Under the pieces are notes generated by a model. That model had not been told where the DNA came from. It saw only the letters and a list, made by a program, of their open reading frames with translations, and did no database searches. DNA of 8,111 nucleotides from JAIOQA01 sp035493675 (GTDB lineage Bacteria; Myxococcota_A; Polyangia; Haliangiales; Haliangiaceae). Shown here piece after piece: positions 1 to 8,111 of the stretch (positions within the stretch are counted from its first letter, which is position 1; each line of letters starts with the position of its first letter). The stretch covers positions 1-8,111 of the forward strand of contig DATJIA010000216.1 of assembly GCA_035493675.1 (NCBI GenBank), given 5' to 3'. Position numbers and translations under genes: made by a program.

Positions 1-2866
<2,866 letters not shown>

Positions 2867-2886
<20 letters not shown>

Positions 2887-3853
2887 CGACCTCGTCGATC
2901 ACGCGCGCGCGCGCGAGGAACGGCATCGGATCGACGTAGTGGTTGTCGTTGTTGTCCTCGTGGATCGCGCCGCCGTGCTCGGGGACCGCGAGGCTGAAGT
3001 GCAGGTGCGGCGCCGCGCGATAGACCGCGGTCGCGCCGAGCGTGCCGACCTGCTGGCCGGCGACGACGCGCTGCCCGACGACCAGCCCGTCGGCGATGTC
3101 GTCCAGGTGCATGTACGCGGTCAGCGTGCCGTCGTCGTGCTCGATGCGGACGTAGCGGCCGCTCTTGCCGTCGCGGCCGAGCTCGCTGCGCTCGATCCGC
3201 ACGACCGTGCCGGGCGCGACCGCGACGACCGGATTGCCGCGCGGTCCGTCGAGATCGATCCCGCAGTGGCCCGCGCCGCACTCGGGCCGCGGGTTCGTGA
3301 TGCCCTCGCGCGGCATGCCGAACCAGCGCGACTCCTGATGCGGCACCGGCTCGGGGCTGTCGACGACCGGGTGCACCCACGTCTTCAACGACGCGAACTT
3401 CGCGTCGAGCTCCTCGGTCGAGGCGACCGCGGGCGCGGGCAACGGCAAGACGCGCTTGGGCGGCTTCACCTCGTGCGAGATCTCGACCTGCGTCACCGCG
3501 CCGTCGCCGTCGGCGTCGGCGAGGATCGCGTCGGACGCGACCGGCACGACCGCGGCGGCGGCGACCTGCTTGGAGCCGCTGCCCTTGACGATCGCGAGGG
3601 TGAACACGCCTGCGCCGACGAGCCCCATCCACTTCATCGAAGGAGCGCGACGGCGCCGCGCGCGGGTCTCCGTGGTCGAGACGACGATCGCGGGCAGCGA
3701 GCCTTCGTCCTCGATGATCGACGGCGCGTCGTCGGGCGGCGCCTCCGCGCACGGCGCGCACCACAGCTCGATCGCACCGCTCGCGGTGATCCGCGGTCGC
3801 CCGTTGTACAGCGCGACTTGTCCGCGGCATCGCGGACAGATGGCCCCCAGCAT
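2867..3853 (-). CDS. Membrane-anchored M23-family metallopeptidase with zinc ribbon and EF-hand loop
   Basis: Predicted product is 328 residues. A likely cytosolic zinc ribbon (Cys6-x2-Cys9 and Cys32-x2-Cys35) is followed by an acidic/Pro stretch, a basic cluster RARRRR (64-69) and one hydrophobic segment at about 75-89 (WMGLVGAGVFTLAIV). This predicts an N-in, C-out inner-membrane protein. Residues 113-124 form a textbook EF-hand loop (Asp113, Asp115, Asp117, Glu124). The M23 (LytM/lysostaphin-like) domain covers about 178-314: GHCGID supplies His196 and Asp200, YMHLDD gives His249, HLHF gives His283 and His285, and YVDPMPFL is the usual domain end. All expected metal and catalytic residues are present, so peptidoglycan endopeptidase activity is plausible; the substrate is inferred. 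I chose ATG 3853 because the zinc ribbon starts right after it. ATG 3895 would add 14 residues without recognisable features. The gene is antisense to, and splits, the hut cluster. Confidence 0.88.
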
Positions 3854-3915
3854 CGCGCTCGATGCTATCAAACGCGTGACGGCGACAAGCGCCATCCGGA
3901 TCGAAAAGCGATCAT
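3854..3915. promoter_or_regulatory. Divergent intergenic region between the M23 gene and hutI
   Basis: These 62 bp are the only space for both the hutI and M23 promoters. On the minus strand a weak sigma70-like pair can be drawn: TTGTCG (plus 3883-3888) and TAGCAT (plus 3862-3867). Each matches 4 of 6 consensus bases, but the 15-bp spacer is short. TAGCAT ends 8 nt before the M23 ATG, so a transcript from it would be nearly leaderless. No convincing plus-strand hexamers or strong Shine-Dalgarno site precede hutI. An inverted repeat GATCG-5-CGATC lies at 3899-3913. Confidence 0.35.
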
Positions 3916-3921
3916 ATGATC
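3910..3921. repeat. 12-bp perfect palindrome across the hutI start codon
   Basis: GATCATATGATC is a perfect inverted repeat that contains the hutI ATG (3916-3918) and partly overlaps the GATCG/CGATC repeat just upstream. It could be an operator placed to block hutI expression. A 12-bp palindrome is expected about twice by chance in a random sequence of this length, so position rather than rarity is the argument. It does not resemble HutC sites as I know them. Confidence 0.3.
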
Positions 3922-5124
3922 CCGAGCGTGAGCTTCGTCCTGACCCACGCGCGCGTGATGACCTGCGAAGGCGACGCGCTCGGCGTGATCGACGACGGCG
4001 CGATCGTAGTCGAAGGTGATCGCATCGCGTGGATCGGAGCAGATGTACCCGCACGCTTCGCGGCGCTGCCCACGATCGATCTGGGCGGACGCCTGCTCAC
4101 GCCCGGGCTGGTCGACTGCCACGCGCATCCTTTGTTCGCCGGCGATCGCGCGAACGAGTTCGCGATGCGCGCGCGCGGCGCGACCTATCAGGAGATCGCG
4201 GCGGCCGGCGGCGGCATCACCGCGACGCTCGGGCCCACGCGCGCCGCGTCGATCGACGAGCTCGTCGCGCTGACCCGCGCGCGGACGGCGCGCGCGCTCG
4301 CGAGCGGCACGACGACGATGGAGGCGAAGAGCGGCTACGACCTCACGCTCGACGGCGAGGTGAAGCTGCTCGAGGCCGCGCGGCGCGCGAGCGGGCCGGT
4401 GACGCTGGTGCCGACGCTCCTCTGTCACCTGGTGCCGCCGGAGGCGCGCGCCGATCGCGACGCGTACGTCGCGCGGTTCGCGAACGAGCTCGTCCCGCGC
4501 GTCGCGAAGCTCGGCCTCGCACGCTCGGTCGACGTCTACTGCGACGACGGCGCGTTCACGCTGTCCGAAACCCGGACCGTCCTGCACGCCGCGAAGCACG
4601 CCGGCCTCGACGTCCGCGCCCACGTCGGCCAGTTCGCGGATCTGGGCGGCGCCGGCCTGCTCGCCGAGCTCGGCGCGCGCTCCGCGGATCACGTCGAGCA
4701 GATCTCGCGCGACCAGATCGACGCGCTCGCCCGCGCGGGCGTGGTCGCGGTGATGCTGCCCGGCGCGTGCGTGCAGCTGCGCATGGCGCCGCCGCCGATC
4801 GCGGCCTTGCGCGACGCCGGCGTGCCGCTCGCGGTCGCGACCGATCTCAACCCCGGCACGTCGTACTGCGAGACCTTGCCGATCGCGATGTGGCTCGCGA
4901 CCACGCACTACGCGATGACCGTCGAGGAGACGTGGCTCGGCGTCACGCGGATCGCCGCGCGCGCGCTCGGCCTCGAGGGCGAGCTCGGCGTGCTGCGCGC
5001 GGGCGCGCGCGCCGACCTCGCGCTCTGGCAGACGCGCGAGCCCGCCGAGATCCCGTACCACTACGGCGCGAACCTGTGCGCCGCGGTCTGGTGCGGCGGT
5101 ACGCTCGCGCACGGATCGACATGA
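3916..5124 (+). CDS. hutI: Imidazolonepropionase
   Basis: This metal-dependent cytoplasmic amidohydrolase opens the ring of 4-imidazolone-5-propionate to give N-formimino-L-glutamate, step three of histidine degradation. Its 402 residues match the usual length of about 405. A short N-terminal beta domain is followed by the TIM barrel: TPGLVDCHAHPLFAGDRANEF holds His69 and His71, KSGYDL (138-143) corresponds to the usual KSGYGL, His171 is in CHLVPP, His236 in RAHVGQF, His259 in SADHVE and Asp310 in ATDLNPGTSY. His69, His71, His236 and Asp310 fit the metal ligands. Two small departures are Asp142 in place of Gly and Gly238 two residues after the metal His, where I expect an acidic residue. The ATG at 3916 lacks a clear Shine-Dalgarno site; GTG at 3928 (reading VSFVLTHARV) is an alternative. 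Its stop overlaps the GNAT start as ATGA. Confidence 0.96.
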   Translation: MIPSVSFVLTHARVMTCEGDALGVIDDGAIVVEGDRIAWIGADVPARFAALPTIDLGGRLLTPGLVDCHAHPLFAGDRANEFAMRARGATYQEIAAAGGGITATLGPTRAASIDELVALTRARTARALASGTTTMEAKSGYDLTLDGEVKLLEAARRASGPVTLVPTLLCHLVPPEARADRDAYVARFANELVPRVAKLGLARSVDVYCDDGAFTLSETRTVLHAAKHAGLDVRAHVGQFADLGGAGLLAELGARSADHVEQISRDQIDALARAGVVAVMLPGACVQLRMAPPPIAALRDAGVPLAVATDLNPGTSYCETLPIAMWLATTHYAMTVEETWLGVTRIAARALGLEGELGVLRAGARADLALWQTREPAEIPYHYGANLCAAVWCGGTLAHGST

Positions 5125-5726
5125 CCGCTGCACCTGAAGTCCACGACGCCGTCCCCGCCGAGCTCACCGGTCCGCGCAGGATCGTCGACGTCACGACGAC
5201 GTACCTCGAGATGCGCGCGCGTCCGACCGCGCCGCTGTCGCCGCCGCCGCCGGGCGTGCAGGTCGTTCGCGCGATCGCGCCGACCGTGCGCTTCTATCGC
5301 TACCTCTACGACTCGGTCGGGCTGCCGTGGGCTTGGTACGATCGCCGTCGCATGGATCAGGCCGAGCTCGCCGCGATCCTCGCCGACGAGCGCGTCGAGG
5401 TGCACGTCGTGTGGAAGGACGGCGTGCCCGCGGGCTACACCGAGCTCGATCGCCGCGTCGCCGGCGAGGTCGAGCTCGCGTACTTCGGCCTCGTGCCGGA
5501 GGCGATCGGTCACAAGATCGGGCCGTGGCTGCTCGCGTGGTCGATCCACGAGGCGTGGCGTCGCGACGGCGTGACGCGCGTCTGGGTCCACACGTGCACG
5601 CTCGATCATCCGTCGGCGTTGCGCACGTACCTCGCCGCGGGCTTCACGAAGTACGGCGAGGACTCGCACCGCCAGACCGTCTTGGAGAGCGCGGCCGGAT
5701 CGGCGCCAGCACGAAGCACAGACTGA
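5121..5726 (+). CDS. GNAT-family N-acetyltransferase, substrate unknown
   Basis: The 201-residue protein resembles the GCN5-related acetyltransferase fold, which moves an acetyl group from acetyl-CoA to an amine. After a Pro-rich N-terminus (about 1-45) come the helix FYRYLYDSVGLPWAWYDRR (58-76), strands VEVHVVWKDGVPAGYTEL (92-109) and VELAYFGLVPEAIG (117-130), the acetyl-CoA loop GHKIGPWLL (130-138, a divergent form of the Q/RxxGxG/A motif A), and motif-B-like VWVHTCTLDHPSALRTYLAAGF (154-175). No signal peptide or membrane segment is seen, so it is probably cytosolic. Its ATG lies in the hutI stop (ATGA), which points to coupled expression; only a weak GGA precedes it. A role in histidine or glutamate-derivative metabolism is suggested by position alone. 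The final 83 bp, past most of the conserved core, are antisense to the 3' end of the regulator gene. Confidence 0.85.
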   Translation: MTAAPEVHDAVPAELTGPRRIVDVTTTYLEMRARPTAPLSPPPPGVQVVRAIAPTVRFYRYLYDSVGLPWAWYDRRRMDQAELAAILADERVEVHVVWKDGVPAGYTELDRRVAGEVELAYFGLVPEAIGHKIGPWLLAWSIHEAWRRDGVTRVWVHTCTLDHPSALRTYLAAGFTKYGEDSHRQTVLESAAGSAPARSTD

Positions 5727-6255
5727 CGAGCTGCGTGCGGCCCTTCGCGCGCGGCTTGCGCAGGATCGACGTGATCCGCGCGAGCAACGCGTTGATCTCG
5801 GCGAGCTCCGCGGGCGAGACCCAGCCCTTGCCGCGGCCCGCCCACAGCGCGCGCCGCGGGCCGCGCACGGCGACGCCCGGGATCGCGAACGCCGCGTCGA
5901 AGTCGCGCTTCGCGATCCGCAGCATGCTCGCGACCACGCGCTTGACCGCGCGCGCGTTCGCCGGATCGTAGTCGATCGACAACGCCGTGCGGCTCGGCGT
6001 CCGGTACCGGTCCGCCTCGGGATCGTCGCCGTGCACGAGCAGCCCGGCCTTCACCAGCGGCCTCAGGTGATAGTAGAGGCCGTCGGCGGGGCGGCCGAGC
6101 TGCGCCGCGAGCTCGACGACCGTCGCCTCGCCGCCGAGCGCCTCGACGGTGTCGATGATCTCCTGCCGCGCCGGCGACACCAAGGCCGCGATCGCCTTCG
6201 GGCTCGCGATCCGTCCTTGTTGAATTTTCGTGCGTTTTTTCAAAATGCGATCCAT
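5644..6255 (-). CDS. Winged-helix (ArsR-like) transcriptional regulator
   Basis: The 203-residue protein starts with a Lys/Arg-rich arm (MDRILKKRTKIQQGR). Residues about 22-80 form a winged helix-turn-helix: LVSPARQEIIDTVEALG, then TVVELAAQLGRPADGL with recognition helix LYYHLRPLVKAGLL (60-73), and a wing around 74-86. The remainder (about 90-190) is a helical region that may serve dimerisation or ligand sensing. The metal-binding ELCVC motif of ArsR/SmtB sensors is absent; the only Cys is 180, so a metal sensor is unlikely. ATG 6255 is chosen because the frame upstream reads antisense through the protease gene without domain sense. Core-like sequence reaches FVLAPIRPR (181-189), already inside the GNAT overlap. 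It is divergent from the aspartyl protease lipoprotein with an 18-bp gap, so control of that gene and of itself is the natural hypothesis. Confidence 0.8.
   Translation of the reverse strand: MDRILKKRTKIQQGRIASPKAIAALVSPARQEIIDTVEALGGEATVVELAAQLGRPADGLYYHLRPLVKAGLLVHGDDPEADRYRTPSRTALSIDYDPANARAVKRVVASMLRIAKRDFDAAFAIPGVAVRGPRRALWAGRGKGWVSPAELAEINALLARITSILRKPRAKGRTQLVSLCFVLAPIRPRSPRRSGGASPRRTS
6217..6246 (+). promoter_or_regulatory. Candidate promoter of the protease gene inside the regulator's first codons
   Basis: This AT-rich island in a GC-rich window contains TTGTTG (6217-6222) and CAAAAT (6241-6246), 18 bp apart, a plausible though imperfect sigma70-type pair. The transcript would begin near 6253, leaving a leader of about 20 nt before the ATG at 6274. 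Two short inverted arms overlap it: TTGAA (6220-6224) with TTCAA (6239-6243), and ATTTT (6224-6228) with AAAAT (6242-6246). These are candidate sites for a dimeric winged-helix regulator. The low GC may partly reflect the AAA/ATT codons at the regulator's start. Confidence 0.4.
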
Positions 6256-6265
6256 CTTCCCGATC

Positions 6266-6270
6266 AGGGA
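6266..6270 (+). promoter_or_regulatory. Shine-Dalgarno-like site of the lipoprotein protease gene
   Basis: AGGGA lies 3 nt before the ATG at 6274. The spacing is shorter than ideal, but no in-frame start codon lies just upstream and the signal peptide begins directly at this ATG, so the start is accepted. Confidence 0.4.
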
Positions 6271-6273
6271 ACC

Positions 6274-8111
6274 ATGCGCCACGCCATCCTTGCAATCGTC
6301 TTCGCCGCCTCGTGCGGCCACCCTGCGGTTCATCCCGAGCGAAGCCCCGAAGGGGCGGAGTCGAGGGGCCTCCTCGCGCAGGCGCGTGCCGCGTCCGGCG
6401 GCGACGCCTGGGATCGGATCGCCGTGCTCGACTACACCGGCACGATCGAGACCGGCGGGATGCACGGCACGATGCACTCGACCGACGACGTCACGACCGG
6501 GCGCTCGCGCAACGAGACCCACCTGGGCGTGCTCGATCAAGCGTCGGGCTTCGACGGCGGCGCGTCGTGGGATCTGTCGCCCGGCGGCGAGGCGCAGCGC
6601 TTCGACGGCCCCGACGCGGTCGCGCGCGCCAAGACCGCCGCGTGGGTGACCGCGCGCGGCTACCTGCGCACGGGCGGCGCGACCTATCGCGAGCTCGGCG
6701 ACATCAACGAAGGCGGCCGCCACCTGCGCGGCCTCGAGGCGACGCCCGCCGGCGGCACGCCGATCGAGCTGTGGTTCGACGACGACGGCCTGCTCGCGCG
6801 CACGCGCGCGAAGGTCCGCGTCTTCACCGTCACCGACGAGTACAGCGATTATCGCGACGTCTCCGGCGTGAAGGTGCCGTTCCGCATCTCGAGCGACGAC
6901 GGCGACGAACGCAACCGCGTCACGATCGCGGTGACCGAGATGCACGCGCGCGAGGCGCAGCCCGACGCGACCTACGCGATGCCGCCGACCGACGATCGCA
7001 TCGCGTTCCCCGACGGCGCGGATCACGTCGAGCTGCCGTTCGCGCTGATCGAGAACCACATCTACGTCGACGCGACCGTCGACGGCAAGCCGGTGAAGAT
7101 GCTGTTCGACACCGGCGGCCAGAACCTGCTGGTGCCGAAATCCGCCGCGCGGCTCGGCCTGAAGTCGGAGGGCGCGAACGCGGCCGGCGGCGCCGGCGAC
7201 GAGCGCATCGACGTCGGCTACGCGAAGGGCAAGTCGGTCGCGCTCGCCGGCGTCACGCTGCGCGATCCGGTGTTCGCGGTGATCGATCTGCGCTCCCTGC
7301 CCGACGTCGAGGGCGTCGATCTCGACGGGCTGGTCGGCTACGAGCTCTTCCATCGCCTGGTCGTGCGCGTCGACTATCCGAAACGCCGCATCACGTTGTG
7401 GTCGCCGAAGGCGTTCACGCCGCCGGAGGGCGCGATCGCGGTGCCGTTCGAGATGAGCGACACGATCCCGATCGTGAAGGGATCGATCGACGGCATCCCC
7501 GGCCGCTTCTGGATCGACACCGGCTCGCGCGCGTCCTTGACGACGATGAGCGTCTTCACCAAGGCGCACGATCTCGAGGGCAAGTACAAGCCCGCGTTCG
7601 AGGCGGTGACCGGTTGGGGCGTCGGCGGTCCGGCGAAGGGCAAGCCGGTCCGCTTCCACACGATCACGATCGGCGACGCGACCGTGAAGGAGGTCGTCGG
7701 CGATCTCTTCACCGGCACCAAGAGCGCGATGGCGGATCCCGACTCGGCGGCGAACCTCGGCGGCGGCATCCTCAAGCGGTTCGCGGTGACCTTCGACTAC
7801 GGTCACCAGACGATGTACCTGGAGCCGGGCCCCGACGCGGCGAAGCCCGACGTCTACGATCACGCGGGGCTGTTCGTCCTGCGCGCCGACGGCGGCCGCG
7901 CGCTGAAGGTCGGCGCGGTGACGCCGACCGGCCCCGCCGAGCACGCCGGCGTGCGCGAAGGCGACGTGATCACGACGATCGACAACGACGCGATCACGTC
8001 CAAGTCGGTGAGCGAGTGGCGGCAGTACTTCCGCGATCGCGCGCCCGGCACCAAGGTCGTCCTCGGCATCGTGCGCGACGGCAAGCCGGCGAAGCCGTTC
8101 GCGATCACGCT
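6274..8111 (+). CDS. Predicted lipoprotein with duplicated aspartyl protease lobes and a PDZ domain, 3'-truncated
   Basis: The frame is open for 612 codons to the window edge. Residues 1-13 (MRHAILAIVFAAS) form a short signal peptide ending in a lipobox-like AAS-Cys14, so lipid anchoring outside the cytoplasm is likely. Residues about 32-245 resemble the LolA-like N-terminal domain seen in bacterial aspartyl proteases (LLAQARAASGGDAWDRI, GFDGGASWDLSPGG). Lobe 1 carries FDTGGQNLLVP with Asp279-Thr-Gly (7108-7116) and ends with GLVGYELFHRLVVRVDY. Lobe 2 carries WIDTGSRASLTT with Asp415-Thr-Gly (7516-7524) and ends with LGGGILKRFAVTFDY. Each lobe keeps its catalytic Asp, so one protein could assemble a pepsin-like site. 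A PDZ domain follows from about 532 (GPAEHAGVREGDVITTIDN, 553-571) and is cut near its last strand, so perhaps 5-20 residues are missing. The substrate is unknown. Residues about 18-32 are encoded by a palindromic repeat-like stretch. The gene is divergent from the winged-helix regulator. Confidence 0.88.
   Translation, partial: MRHAILAIVFAASCGHPAVHPERSPEGAESRGLLAQARAASGGDAWDRIAVLDYTGTIETGGMHGTMHSTDDVTTGRSRNETHLGVLDQASGFDGGASWDLSPGGEAQRFDGPDAVARAKTAAWVTARGYLRTGGATYRELGDINEGGRHLRGLEATPAGGTPIELWFDDDGLLARTRAKVRVFTVTDEYSDYRDVSGVKVPFRISSDDGDERNRVTIAVTEMHAREAQPDATYAMPPTDDRIAFPDGADHVELPFALIENHIYVDATVDGKPVKMLFDTGGQNLLVPKSAARLGLKSEGANAAGGAGDERIDVGYAKGKSVALAGVTLRDPVFAVIDLRSLPDVEGVDLDGLVGYELFHRLVVRVDYPKRRITLWSPKAFTPPEGAIAVPFEMSDTIPIVKGSIDGIPGRFWIDTGSRASLTTMSVFTKAHDLEGKYKPAFEAVTGWGVGGPAKGKPVRFHTITIGDATVKEVVGDLFTGTKSAMADPDSAANLGGGILKRFAVTFDYGHQTMYLEPGPDAAKPDVYDHAGLFVLRADGGRALKVGAVTPTGPAEHAGVREGDVITTIDNDAITSKSVSEWRQYFRDRAPGTKVVLGIVRDGKPAKPFAIT
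6329..6370. repeat. Palindromic repeat-like element read in frame behind the lipobox
   Basis: This segment contains a perfect hairpin, GCCCC-GAA-GGGGC (6344-6356), flanked by CCCGAGCGAA on the left and GGAGTCGAGGGG on the right. Its composition and its translation (HPERSPEGAESRG, residues 20-32) look like the short dispersed palindromic repeats that give PERS..ESRG-type peptides in many bacterial genomes; this likeness is from memory. It falls between lipid-anchor Cys14 and the folded domain, where an in-frame insertion would be tolerated. Confidence 0.5.

Noticed and set aside
3854..3895. Alternative M23 start at 3895 adding 14 residues
   Set aside because: The added residues have no recognisable feature and no Shine-Dalgarno site. 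It is kept as a possibility only.
6256..7944. Upstream extension of the regulator frame on the minus strand (to 766 codons)
   Set aside because: It is open only because of codon bias opposite the aspartyl protease gene. The regulator's own sequence begins at the Met at 6255.

Overview
The window is GC-rich (by eye around 70%), with strongly G/C-ending codons and almost no intergenic space. These traits and the gene content (a histidine utilisation cluster, an EF-hand/M23 membrane protein, an aspartyl-protease lipoprotein with a PDZ domain) best fit a soil-type Gram-negative bacterium, most likely Myxococcota/Deltaproteobacteria. That assignment is an inference from style, not from a marker gene.

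Left part (1-2886, plus strand): the 3' four fifths of hutH (histidine ammonia-lyase) followed by a complete hutU (urocanate hydratase). Their stop and start codons overlap as ATGA, so they are probably translationally coupled.

Middle (2867-3853, minus strand): a gene for a membrane-anchored M23-type metallopeptidase with an N-terminal zinc ribbon and an EF-hand loop. It lies against hutU and splits the hut cluster. Its last codons overlap hutU by 20 bp, and it diverges from hutI across a 62-bp gap.

hutI segment (3916-5726, plus strand): complete hutI (imidazolonepropionase), then an ATGA-coupled GNAT acetyltransferase of unknown substrate. HutH, HutU and HutI together convert histidine to urocanate, imidazolonepropionate and formiminoglutamate. 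The next enzyme (HutG or HutF type) and any HutC-type regulator are not in the window.

Right part (5644-8111): a small winged-helix regulator on the minus strand, whose 3' end overlaps the GNAT gene by 83 bp. Divergent from it, 18 bp away, is a predicted lipoprotein with a duplicated retropepsin-like aspartyl protease lobe and a C-terminal PDZ domain, which runs off the right edge. The promoter of the protease probably lies inside the first codons of the regulator gene, suggesting a regulator/target pair. A palindromic repeat-like stretch is read in frame just behind the lipobox.

No tRNA, rRNA, CRISPR array, transposase or prophage gene was seen. No stretch over 300 bases lacks a gene. I do not see a clearly new multi-gene system. 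The most unusual items are the in-frame palindrome in the lipoprotein, the domain architecture of the M23 protein, and the embedded-promoter regulator/protease pair.
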